Below are positions 1-6,655 of a DNA stretch of 6,727 bases, in pieces. The DNA is taken from assembly GCA_945878745.1 (NCBI GenBank), contig CAMDVY010000168.1:1-6727 (forward strand), in the 5' to 3' direction. Every line of letters begins with the position of its first letter. The stretch's first letter is position 1. The notes under the pieces are model-generated. The model ran no database searches. It worked only from the letters and a program-made list of their open reading frames with translations, and had not been told where the DNA came from. A program made the position numbers and the translations under genes. The DNA is from Klebsiella pneumoniae. GTDB lineage: Bacteria; Pseudomonadota; Gammaproteobacteria; Pseudomonadales; Azotimanducaceae.

Positions 1-430
1 TGTAACGCCTGCCGTCCCGCCACTGGAATGTACCGTTGCCGTTCAGCACGCCTTTGACAAAGTCACCGCTGTAACTGTCGCCACCGGCCCAGGCAAATGT
101 ACCTTTACCAGTTCTCTGAGAGTCGACAAAACTGCCCGTGTATTGATCCCCGTTGGACCACTTGAAGGTGCCCTCACCATTGGGTTGATTGGCACGGAAA
201 CCGCCTGAGTATCGATCCCCGTTGGGCCAGATCAGCTCACCGATGCCTTCGCGTTTGTCATTGACGAACGATCCGGTGTACGTCCGGCCGTCCTTCCAGG
301 TGTAGGTGCCCTGGCCGTGTAGTGAATTGTCATCAAACGTACCCTCGTAATGGTTGCCGTTAGCCCAGGTATAAATCCCCTGACCGGTCCGCTTGCCGTC
401 CTTGACCTTGCCGAAGTAGATGTCCCCGTT
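1..430 (-). repeat. Tandem 69-bp units encoding MORN repeats
   Basis: Seen directly: the coding sequence from residue 30 onward is a head-to-tail array of 23-codon (69-bp) units starting at residues 30, 53, 76, 99, 122, 145 and 168, with no insertion or deletion between units. The units are conserved as protein (Asn/Asp-Gly, Tyr, Gly, Gly-x-Gly, Trp) but clearly diverged in DNA, so this is an old protein repeat and not a recent tandem expansion. It continues past the left edge. Confidence 0.85.
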
Positions 431-517
431 ATCGAATTTGATGCGTTTGGGTGCAGCGATCGCCTGAGTCGTCAGGAGGGCAACGATGAAGAAGACAAGG
501 AGTCTGGCCAGCTGCAT
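1..517 (-). CDS. Secreted MORN-repeat protein (C-terminus beyond window)
   Basis: The minus-strand frame reads through 172 codons and leaves the window at its left edge without a stop, so the C-terminus is missing. Residues 1-21 look like a Sec signal peptide: a single Arg, a hydrophobic core (LLVFFIVALL) and an AIA/AP cleavage site. From residue 30 there is an exact 23-residue period of MORN units, each with the pattern NG..Y.G.F.....G.G...W; six are complete and a seventh begins. MORN arrays form elongated beta-hairpin surfaces that bind lipid or protein or act as scaffolds; the role here cannot be read from sequence. Three in-frame ATGs exist (532, 523, 517). I chose 517 because AGGA lies 8 nt upstream; 532 would add MRKMC and is the main alternative. 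It starts 35 nt after the pyruvate kinase stop (20 nt if 532 is used) with no terminator between, so it is probably the fourth gene of the operon. Confidence 0.85.
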   Translation of the reverse strand, partial: MQLARLLVFFIVALLTTQAIAAPKRIKFDNGDIYFGKVKDGKRTGQGIYTWANGNHYEGTFDDNSLHGQGTYTWKDGRTYTGSFVNDKREGIGELIWPNGDRYSGGFRANQPNGEGTFKWSNGDQYTGSFVDSQRTGKGTFAWAGGDSYSGDFVKGVLNGNGTFQWRDGRRY

Positions 518-525
518 ACACATTT

Positions 526-529
526 TCCT
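526..529 (-). promoter_or_regulatory. Ribosome binding site deciding the MORN gene start
   Basis: On the minus strand AGGA is followed by 8 nt and then ATG at 517, which is good Shine-Dalgarno spacing. The same AGGA is too close to the ATG at 523. The ATG at 532 has only a weak GAG upstream. This favours 517 as the start. Confidence 0.5.
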
Positions 530-552
530 CATCTGTTTCTCATCTTTTTTCA

Positions 553-1959
553 TCAGGGGATGAAGCGAATCTGGATCGCTTCACTGTTCTGCCCAGCCAG
601 AACATCGGAGATGACGACGACCTTGGCCATGGGCGGTAATCCTTCCCGCTGGCGTAATGTTCTGAACGCAGTTTGTAACGTCCGCTCCGGATCTGAACTG
701 AAAGCTGTTCGGTGGGCGTAAACAGCGCGATTGAGCGCCAGGCGACGACGCGTCTGACTGCTGTTCGTGAACGCATAAATCGGCACCTTTGGCGGTCTCG
801 CCGCAGTCACCAGATCTGCCGTCACGCCACGCCGGGTGATGACAACAATACCATCCGCTCGCAACGACTCTGCCAGCGCAACCGCATGAATGGTCATGTA
901 CTGTTTGTCGGATTGTGCTTCGAGATCCTTTTCATAGCCAAGACCGGGCCATCGTTCGGTCCGTTCGGCGATAGCGTGCAATTGCGCGACGCAGCGCACC
1001 GGGTACGCACCAACACTGGTCTCGCCGGATAGCATCACCGCATCCGCGCCTTCGTAGATCGCGTTAGCGACATCAGTCACTTCTGCACGGGTGGGGATCG
1101 GATTCGTGATCATGCTCTCGAGCAGATGTGTCGCGACGATGCAGCGTTTTCCATAGACGGCACTGGAGTGCACGATCTGGCGCTGGATGTTCGGTAAATC
1201 CGAGATATCTGTTTCGATCCCGAGGTCACCACGCGCAACCATCACCCCATCTGACGCTTGAATGATCTGTTGGACATTGCGCACACCTTCGCGATCTTCG
1301 ATCTTGGCGATGATCTTGACCTTGTCTGACTTGCGCCCCAGCAGTTTTTTCAGGCTGTGGATGTCATCCACATCGCGGACAAAGGAGAGCGCCACAAAGT
1401 CGATGTCGTTGGCGACACCAAACTCGATATCGTCGCGGTCCTTGTCGGTTATGGCGGGCAGATTGACTCGAACCCCCGGAAGATTGACATGGCGTCGACT
1501 ACCCAGCAGGCCACCATCGACGACCTTGCAAACCAGCATCTGATCCTGCTTCTTCAGCACTTCAAAATTGATCAGTCCATTGTCGACGGTCACTCGATTG
1601 CCAACGTGGACAATATCTACCAGTTCCTTGTAGTTCACGTGGATGGACGTCGTTTCAACTTCAGTGGTCCCGCGCACCGTCAACGTCACCACCTGGCCCT
1701 GTGTGAGCATGATGGGTTTGGCAATGACACCGGTGCGGATTTCCGGACCCTGCGTATCCAGCATTACAGGTATCGGATAGGTCACCTTGCGATTCAGCGT
1801 CTTGACCCAGTGAATGATCTTGGCAGCGCCCGCATGGTCGGCGTGGGACATATTGATGCGCACGACGTTCATGCCAGCGTTATAGAGTGCAAGCAGCTTG
1901 GCGTAACTTGCGGTTGCCGGTCCGATGGTGCAGATGATCTTCGTGCGTCGCATTGTCAT
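553..1959 (-). CDS. pyk: Pyruvate kinase
   Basis: Catalyses phosphoenolpyruvate + ADP to pyruvate + ATP, the last step of glycolysis, in the cytosol, usually as a homotetramer. The 468 residues match the usual bacterial length of about 470-480. Visible in order: N-terminal RTKIICTIGPA (5-15); NMSH (36-39) with Arg34; LDTQGPEIRTG (67-77) leading into the B domain; NLPGVRVNLPAITDKD (159-174); KIED with Lys219 and metal-ligand Glu221; ARGDLG with Asp245; Thr277; PTRAEVTDVANA (289-300); SGET (311-314); then the C-terminal alpha/beta domain to residue 468. All core catalytic and metal residues are present, so the enzyme should be active. Start chosen at ATG 1959 because it forms an ATGA overlap with the helicase stop; a frame open back to 2025 would add 22 unconserved residues inside the helicase gene. 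The T277 segment reads ATHLLESM where E. coli-type enzymes have ATQMLESM. The location, coupled behind two DNA-repair genes, is odd for a glycolytic gene. Confidence 0.97.
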   Translation of the reverse strand: MTMRRTKIICTIGPATASYAKLLALYNAGMNVVRINMSHADHAGAAKIIHWVKTLNRKVTYPIPVMLDTQGPEIRTGVIAKPIMLTQGQVVTLTVRGTTEVETTSIHVNYKELVDIVHVGNRVTVDNGLINFEVLKKQDQMLVCKVVDGGLLGSRRHVNLPGVRVNLPAITDKDRDDIEFGVANDIDFVALSFVRDVDDIHSLKKLLGRKSDKVKIIAKIEDREGVRNVQQIIQASDGVMVARGDLGIETDISDLPNIQRQIVHSSAVYGKRCIVATHLLESMITNPIPTRAEVTDVANAIYEGADAVMLSGETSVGAYPVRCVAQLHAIAERTERWPGLGYEKDLEAQSDKQYMTIHAVALAESLRADGIVVITRRGVTADLVTAARPPKVPIYAFTNSSQTRRRLALNRAVYAHRTAFSSDPERTLQTAFRTLRQREGLPPMAKVVVISDVLAGQNSEAIQIRFIP

Positions 1960-4289
1960 ATCGTGGTCCAGAATTCCTTGACTGCCGAACTGAGTTGCGT
2001 TGCTACAACCGTGCGGGTTTTCCATAACGCCGGAAAAAATTGCCGGTACCGAGCCTCGCGGTAACGACCGTCCACCAGGACGAGGATCCCGCGATGTGAA
2101 CGGGCGCGAATCAGCCGCCCGGCTGCCTGGACGATTCTACTCATGCCGGGCTGAATATACGCGAGCAAGCGCCCATCAAAGCCGTCAGCGTCGAAATGAG
2201 CGGCAGCGAGTTCCCGTTCCGCGCTTGGCGGGGGTATGGCTACCCCGACAATGATGACGCCATCCAGCGGACTGCTCGACAGGTCGATCGATTCGGCAAA
2301 CACGCCGCCCATGACGATGCCCAGCAGCACACCCGCATCGGCAGCCAGCGATGACTGCAGTTCGGCCATCATGTCCAGCCGCTGTTCGACGTGGTCGCTC
2401 GATTGCTGGCAGCGAAACGTCCAGTCTGCACGCGCTGCAATCTCGGGTTCAAAGAGCGTACAAAAATCCCTGAGGTACTGGTAGGAAGGAAAACACAAGA
2501 GATATCGTCCAGGGCGGATCAGGATGGTATCTCGCACCAGGGTTACCAGCGCTGTCATCCCGGAACCTCGTTCCCGGTACCGCGTGCCGACATCCGGCAC
2601 GATGTATACGCCGAGCTGACTTGCATCAAACGGTGAACCCGCCCGCGCAAAAACCCCCTCTTCGCCTTCGAGACCGGCCTGGAGCAGGGCGCCGTGTTGC
2701 CGCTGGTAGACTCGTGGCGGCGACACGGTTGCTGAAAACCGGATGTGTGGACCGAAACCCGTCAGCAAACGGTGCAGATAAGGGGCTGGATCAAGGCAGC
2801 GGGCTTCCAGTTTGAAGTTCTGACCTCGGTCGCTCGCAAGGTATCCATAGGCGCAGATGGCCATTGAAGGCTGCAGACGCAACCAGCGCACCGCCAGAAA
2901 CACCGCCTCGCTGACTTCGGCAGGCAATGTCTGCGCGGTATCGTTCTGCCATTGCCCCGCACTTTCCAGCAACTTCTCCAGGCCAGCCAACAATGTCGGT
3001 GGAACCTCCACTGGCTGCTGCTCGCTGGACTCAAGCGGCAAGTTCTTCGAGAGTTTCAGCAGTACACGGTCTACTGATCGCAGACGCTTGGCAATCGGTG
3101 CAGCAACTAGCCCGATCGCAACCTTGATGTCGTAACGGGAGATGCTGATGGACAGACTATCGATTACCCGAGGTGCCAGTTGGTGGGCTTCGTCGACCAG
3201 AACAATGGCTTCCTTGTCCGCGGCGAATCTCTGCAGCCTTACCAGCGGATCAAACAGGTAGTTGTAGTCGCCGATGACCACATCCACCCAAACCGCAGCA
3301 TCGAGCGATAGTTCAAAAGGACAGACCGTGTGGGTCATCGCCACACGACTGATCACAGGCTCCGTCAGCTCCCTTTCTGCAAGCAGTTCAACCAGTGCGG
3401 GCCGGCGGCGATCGTAGTAACCCCTGGCAAAGTCACAGACTGTGGGATCGCAAGGCGTCCCTGGAACCGGACAGATCCGTTCGCGAGCGGTCAGCGAGAG
3501 CCTCCTCAACTGGCCATCGTCGCCATCGAGTTGACGCAGCGCGGTCAACGCCGCCGTCGCGCCTGTTGAGCGGCTTGTCAGATAGAAGATCCGACTGGCC
3601 CCTGGCAACGCTTTCACGGCCGGATAGGTCACACTGAGGGTCTTGCCACTGCCGGTGGGCGCTTCCAGAAGAAGGTGCTGAGAACTCCTGATGGCATCCG
3701 CGCACCGACGAATGACCGCGCCTTGATAGGGACGCAGCCGGGGCAACGGAAACTTCAACCCGGACAACCAGCCATCTCTCAGCGCCCGGTCCCGCAAACG
3801 ATCAGCCAGCCAGCGTGCGTAGACGTCCACACTCTCTCGAAGAAACGCCTCGAGGGATACCGACGAGAGGTCTTCTGTATACGCCCTTGAATCAAGACTG
3901 TCGGGATTTACATACGTCACCTGCACAGTCCAGGAACGCCGCGCCGGGAATTCGCGCGCCAGCAAGGCCGCATAAAGGCGGCCCTGGGCAAGATGTTCGC
4001 TGGAAGGTTTTTCCGGGAACCGACGGGAGGCTTTTATCTCTTCAACCAGACCGGCTTCGAGGTCGACGCCATCTGCCCTGCCCCGCAGCGTCAGAACGAT
4101 ATCAAGACAACTGACCTCACCCCCCACCGACCGTTCGCGCTGGTAGCTGGCAGGCCGGTTTTTTTGCCAGCGAGCCTGCCCAGTCACGCCCTCCTCTGCC
4201 GTCACCCGACCACCCGGCTCATAGAGATCACCGGTTCGATGTACGAACTCGGCCAGTTCACGAATGGCGACGGATGTCAGAGCAGGCAC
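1956..4289 (-). CDS. Rad3/XPD-family (DEAD_2) Fe-S helicase with N-terminal PD-(D/E)XK nuclease module
   Basis: A 777-residue cytoplasmic DNA-repair protein, predicted to unwind DNA 5'-to-3' with ATP. The N-terminal part shows a RecB/Cas4-like nuclease signature, GRADG (70-74, Asp73) and EEIK (83-86), then SSEHLAQGRLYAALLA (96-111). Helicase motifs: RPYQ (186-189), Walker A EAPTGSGKT (209-217), DEAH (366-369), a SAT motif (519-521), and motif VI QAAGRLIRA (721-729). Four cysteines, 273, 280, 285 and 323 (in HTVCPFE), fit the XPD/DinG-type 4Fe-4S cluster domain, and DYNYLFDP (341-348) is typical of the bacterial branch. The start is GTG at 4289, 13 nt inside the nuclease gene. No clear Shine-Dalgarno is seen, so translation probably depends on coupling. 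The stop overlaps the pyruvate kinase ATG. FAN1-type nucleases and this helicase type are known neighbours in bacteria, which supports a joint role. DinG itself lacks this nuclease arrangement, so I give no symbol. Confidence 0.93.
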   Translation of the reverse strand: MPALTSVAIRELAEFVHRTGDLYEPGGRVTAEEGVTGQARWQKNRPASYQRERSVGGEVSCLDIVLTLRGRADGVDLEAGLVEEIKASRRFPEKPSSEHLAQGRLYAALLAREFPARRSWTVQVTYVNPDSLDSRAYTEDLSSVSLEAFLRESVDVYARWLADRLRDRALRDGWLSGLKFPLPRLRPYQGAVIRRCADAIRSSQHLLLEAPTGSGKTLSVTYPAVKALPGASRIFYLTSRSTGATAALTALRQLDGDDGQLRRLSLTARERICPVPGTPCDPTVCDFARGYYDRRRPALVELLAERELTEPVISRVAMTHTVCPFELSLDAAVWVDVVIGDYNYLFDPLVRLQRFAADKEAIVLVDEAHQLAPRVIDSLSISISRYDIKVAIGLVAAPIAKRLRSVDRVLLKLSKNLPLESSEQQPVEVPPTLLAGLEKLLESAGQWQNDTAQTLPAEVSEAVFLAVRWLRLQPSMAICAYGYLASDRGQNFKLEARCLDPAPYLHRLLTGFGPHIRFSATVSPPRVYQRQHGALLQAGLEGEEGVFARAGSPFDASQLGVYIVPDVGTRYRERGSGMTALVTLVRDTILIRPGRYLLCFPSYQYLRDFCTLFEPEIAARADWTFRCQQSSDHVEQRLDMMAELQSSLAADAGVLLGIVMGGVFAESIDLSSSPLDGVIIVGVAIPPPSAERELAAAHFDADGFDGRLLAYIQPGMSRIVQAAGRLIRARSHRGILVLVDGRYREARYRQFFPALWKTRTVVATQLSSAVKEFWTTI

Positions 4290-5917
4290 GGCGTATATTT
4301 CAGTACCGATGCAGGAATCCCCAGTGCATCAAGTCGTGCCAGCCAGGCTCGTTGCTGTGGCTGCAGCTGGTCGGACGGTCCTTTGACTTCAATAAACTCG
4401 CACTCGCCGCTGCTGTGCTGGACGAAGAGATCGGGAAAGCCGGTTCGAGACCTGCCTGGGCATTCAATCACGGCGCGGGTCAACGACAAGAGATGTGCCT
4501 TCGGCAGCGCGCCAAGAATCCTGGCGACCAGGTTTCGCGGCAGGGCCGGCCACGCCAGAAGCGCATTGGCGGTACCGTACTTTTCGTCCCAGGTTTTCAG
4601 CAGAAGCTCTGCAGTATTCTCGGCGGCGTACAGTGCTTCTGAACGCGCCTGAATCGCTGCGCGCCGTGGCACGACAAAATCGTCGTGGTAAAGATCGTGC
4701 GGCCCCTGCTGAAACAGATGCGTGAACGCACCCGACACCGGCATGAACAGCACATCCCAGTAGGCAAGCGCGGTCAGCCCGAGTGGCAGAAGATTCTCGA
4801 GATGGACGCCCCAACTCCCGCTGGTCGCAAGGTCCGAGAGTGCGTAGGACTCGATGGCGCCCGGTGTCATCACCATATCCTTGATGGTCAGCGCTCGGGT
4901 TCGGATTTCTGGCTGGTGGTTTGAATCCGACCGCCCGCGGCGCTGGGAAAACACAGCTTCTTCGGGACACCATGGTTCATCGCGCATATGGGCGAGCAAC
5001 GATTCAGCAGAACCCAACTCTGGGTGCTTTTCGAATATCCGCACTTGTCGCTCCCGCGCCGGATGTCGAGTGCTCGAGGCATAACAGTCAATCGCACGGG
5101 AAAATTCTGCACGTCGTTCATGCCAGCGGCCCAGCTCATTGAGCAATCGGCTCCTGCGTCGTTCGATAGGCCGGTGAGTGGAGGTCTCACGCAGTTTCAA
5201 CCAGATGGCGCGTGACAGCTCAGGCATGGTTTGAAGCTTTGACAGCCAGGTCGCCATAACCGAGACGTCCAGATATCGCTCGAGAATGTCGATGCTGCTG
5301 AAGTCACTCTCCCCGCCCGTGTCCAGCGGATAAGACTCGATTTTCTGCACACCCAGATCACGCAGGACAAAGGCAGACAGGTCTTGCTCCAGCGAACCGA
5401 AACACAACACCTGAAATCGGGTAACTACATCCACGTCAGCCAGTGCGATCCACTCCAGCGAGGCTTTCAGGACGACCAGCAGGCGATCATCGGTATGCTT
5501 CGACAAGAGAGCATGTACCAGAACTTCCCGGGTGGCAGAACGTCCACAGCGCTTTGCAGCAAAAGGAAATCGCTCGGCAAGTTCGCTGCGGGTCAACAGT
5601 GCAAGTACCTGGTCGGCTGCGACCGACGGACTGCGCTGTAGCAAACGGTTGGCAACCAGCTCGGAGATCGCCGCCGGGACGTCGGCGATCTCGTCGTATT
5701 CAATTCGATCTACCCTGAACAGTGGGCCCTTGCGCATGAACAATCGCACCAGCAACCGCTGCGCGTGGATATCGCAAGCTCGAAAACGAGCAGCAAAATC
5801 AACATCCTTTGATCTGAGCGCGGTTCGATAATGGGCGTCGACGAAGTCGAGCAGTTCCAGGAAGTTGTCCCGGTAATAATCGGCTGGAGGCGGACACCGG
5901 GCGAGGAGCTGAACCAT
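4277..5917 (-). CDS. Bacterial FAN1-type nuclease, VRR-NUC domain protein
   Basis: A 546-residue structure-specific DNA nuclease, close in length to Pseudomonas FAN1 (about 550-560). Family members cut 5' flaps and act in interstrand-crosslink repair. Seen: the N-terminal family motif YYRDNF (14-19); RKGPLFR...EYDEI (62-77); a helical middle with a TPR-like segment around 270-283; VHLENLL (371-377) giving the first acidic catalytic residue Glu374; FWD-like YWDVLF and GAFTHLFQQGPHDL (396-409); then the VRR-NUC core with GFPD (Asp496), EVKGPSDQL (Glu510, Lys512) and QQRAWL (521-526). The catalytic set E/D/E-x-K is complete. The frame is open back to a TTG at 6007, but that start would cover the promoter and LexA box. 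ATG 5917 is the only start downstream of the predicted transcription start and places the family's YY..NF motif near the N-terminus, as usual. The upstream GGA is a weak ribosome binding site. It is first in the operon and its stop overlaps the helicase GTG. Confidence 0.93.
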   Translation of the reverse strand: MVQLLARCPPPADYYRDNFLELLDFVDAHYRTALRSKDVDFAARFRACDIHAQRLLVRLFMRKGPLFRVDRIEYDEIADVPAAISELVANRLLQRSPSVAADQVLALLTRSELAERFPFAAKRCGRSATREVLVHALLSKHTDDRLLVVLKASLEWIALADVDVVTRFQVLCFGSLEQDLSAFVLRDLGVQKIESYPLDTGGESDFSSIDILERYLDVSVMATWLSKLQTMPELSRAIWLKLRETSTHRPIERRRSRLLNELGRWHERRAEFSRAIDCYASSTRHPARERQVRIFEKHPELGSAESLLAHMRDEPWCPEEAVFSQRRGRSDSNHQPEIRTRALTIKDMVMTPGAIESYALSDLATSGSWGVHLENLLPLGLTALAYWDVLFMPVSGAFTHLFQQGPHDLYHDDFVVPRRAAIQARSEALYAAENTAELLLKTWDEKYGTANALLAWPALPRNLVARILGALPKAHLLSLTRAVIECPGRSRTGFPDLFVQHSSGECEFIEVKGPSDQLQPQQRAWLARLDALGIPASVLKYTPCLL

Positions 5918-5945
5918 CTGGGTGATCCGACGAATATCCTGAAGC

Positions 5946-5976
5946 TTGACAAGGAGGGAGACGTTACGGCGATTAT
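5946..5976 (+). promoter_or_regulatory. Possible promoter for the divergent gene
   Basis: A perfect TTGACA (5946-5951) is followed after 19 bp by GATTAT (5971-5976), 4 of 6 matches to TATAAT. The spacer is longer than the ideal 17 bp, so strength is uncertain. The start of transcription would be near 5983, directly before the LexA box, which would then act as a roadblock or steric operator. Confidence 0.35.
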
Positions 5977-5977
5977 A
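5972..5977 (-). promoter_or_regulatory. -10 box of the nuclease-operon promoter
   Basis: The minus strand reads a perfect TATAAT here, 54 nt upstream of the nuclease ATG at 5917. At a 17-bp spacing the -35 position is CTGTGC (5995-6000 on the minus strand), a poor match to TTGACA that lies inside the LexA box. Weak -35 elements embedded in the operator are common in SOS promoters. The predicted transcription start is near 5965, giving a leader of about 48 nt. Confidence 0.6.
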
Positions 5978-5984
5978 GGCATAT

Positions 5985-6000
5985 CTGTATAGATGCACAG
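5985..6000. promoter_or_regulatory. LexA (SOS) operator
   Basis: The plus strand reads CTGTATAGATGCACAG, fitting CTGT-N8-ACAG with both half-sites intact. It agrees at 13 of 16 positions with the E. coli consensus CTGTATATATATACAG, and it is followed by TA, which also matches the extended consensus. It covers the -35 and spacer of the minus-strand promoter, so bound LexA would block the nuclease-helicase-pyruvate kinase operon. It also lies just downstream of a possible plus-strand promoter and overlaps the ATG at 5993, so the divergent gene may be repressed by the same site. The sequence match and its repair-gene context are seen; LexA binding is inferred. Confidence 0.72.
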
Positions 6001-6010
6001 TATCCAAAAC

Positions 6011-6526
6011 ATGCCATCATCCGACGTCTACCCGTCCAACGTTCACCGCTGGTGTATAACCACGGTAACCACCACCAAAGCCATCGCTACACTGACCGAA
6101 AACGATCAGGGTGGTGCCTATCGGGACACCCATCCGTGGCTCATTGCCCGGGATCTGTGGCAGCTTGCTGAATCAGCGGGTGAATCGATGCCCATACTGC
6201 TGGCCGTGCACGAAGGCAACACAATTGCTTTCAGTCACTATGCATTCATCACGAGTGTCGAAGTACTGGCCAAGCAGCTGGGCGGCTTTGACTCGGTCTG
6301 TCGTTTTACGCGCCTGCACAAAATGCACCCGATCTGGTCGGACATCGATAGCGTTGCACTGAAGCCGACGGCTGAACAGCTGGCACGCGAACTCAATGAA
6401 GACTTGCATCAACACCGATTTCACCTGACGTCACAGTTGATCAGACCCTATGCGATCTGCGAAACACCGGCATTTTTATTAGCGGGTCCGCCACCGGTAC
6501 AAGAGGTGAAGAGTCGAGTCGATTAG
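6011..6526 (+). CDS. Conserved-looking protein of unknown function, divergent from the repair operon
   Basis: I do not recognise this family. The 171-residue product has no signal peptide and no membrane segment, so it is probably cytosolic. Dense patches suggest a folded enzyme-like or binding domain: WCITTV (14-19), HPWLIARDLWQLAE (41-54), MPILLAVHE (60-68), FSHYAFITSVEVL (74-86), CRFTRLHKMHPIWSDIDSV (97-115), EQLARELNEDLHQHRFHL (122-139) and IRPYAICETPAFL (144-156). The strand-rich centre could fit a small PUA/ASCH-like barrel, but that is only a guess. ATG 6011 is preferred over the in-frame ATG 5993 because the latter sits inside the LexA box; neither has a good Shine-Dalgarno. Its promoter region is shared with the nuclease operon, so a DNA-damage-related role is possible. 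The residues after about 157 (GPPPVQEVKSRVD) look like a loose tail. Confidence 0.7.
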   Translation: MPSSDVYPSNVHRWCITTVTTTKAIATLTENDQGGAYRDTHPWLIARDLWQLAESAGESMPILLAVHEGNTIAFSHYAFITSVEVLAKQLGGFDSVCRFTRLHKMHPIWSDIDSVALKPTAEQLARELNEDLHQHRFHLTSQLIRPYAICETPAFLLAGPPPVQEVKSRVD

Positions 6527-6655
6527 CACTGGGCTGGCACGAGGCAGGGATCGGCTGGGACAACTGCGAGCCGGAGACAGAAAAGGAGTCGAGGCGACTC
6601 CAACCGCCCGCAGACCAACTCTCGTCTGGCCAATGCGGGTGGTTCAGCTGACTGA
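6527..6655. other. Intergenic region between two convergent gene ends
   Basis: About 130 bases between the stop of the unknown plus-strand gene and the stop of the partial minus-strand gene. Apart from the terminator at 6581-6601, it holds a weaker inverted repeat, CAGAC (6611-6615) and GTCTG (6624-6628), with an 8-nt loop. No coding frame with a start and plausible composition was found. Confidence 0.4.
6581..6601 (-). terminator. Rho-independent terminator of the gene entering from the right
   Basis: A perfect 7-bp stem (GGAGTCG / CGACTCC, 6585-6601) with a 3-nt loop is followed on the minus strand by TTTT (6584-6581). The T-run is short but the stem is GC-rich. It lies 54 nt past the stop at 6656. 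On the plus strand no T-run follows the stem, so it is not a good terminator for the gene ending at 6526. Confidence 0.5.

Noticed and set aside
553..575. Inverted repeat TTCATC/GATGAA at the pyruvate kinase stop
   Set aside because: On the minus strand it is followed by A residues, not T, and the stem is short and AT-rich, so it is not a terminator between pyk and the MORN gene.
1960..2025. Upstream extension of pyruvate kinase to ATG 2025
   Set aside because: The added 22 residues precede the conserved N-terminal TKIICTIGPA by an atypical length and would overlap the helicase by 70 nt. The ATGA overlap at 1959 is a more natural start.
1357..2064. Long plus-strand open frame (235 codons) opposite pyruvate kinase
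   Set aside because: It lies entirely antisense to pyk and the helicase 3' end, both of which have full sets of family motifs. Its product has no recognisable motif and it has no promoter or ribosome binding site.
4155..4165. A AAA AAC slippery heptamer in the helicase gene (minus strand, around residues 43-45)
   Set aside because: A -1 shift would meet a stop after about 13 codons, before the nuclease motif. A nearby 7-bp inverted repeat surrounds the run but does not lie downstream as a stimulator should. No sign of a programmed use.
3993..4652. Plus-strand open frame (219 codons) across the nuclease-helicase junction
   Set aside because: It is antisense to two well-supported genes, its composition is not protein-like, and it is best explained as a shadow of their codon bias.
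5951..5960. Strong Shine-Dalgarno-like AAGGAGGGAG on the plus strand
   Set aside because: No start codon with a meaningful frame lies at proper spacing; the nearest ATG in the divergent gene is more than 30 nt away. Probably coincidental within the nuclease leader.
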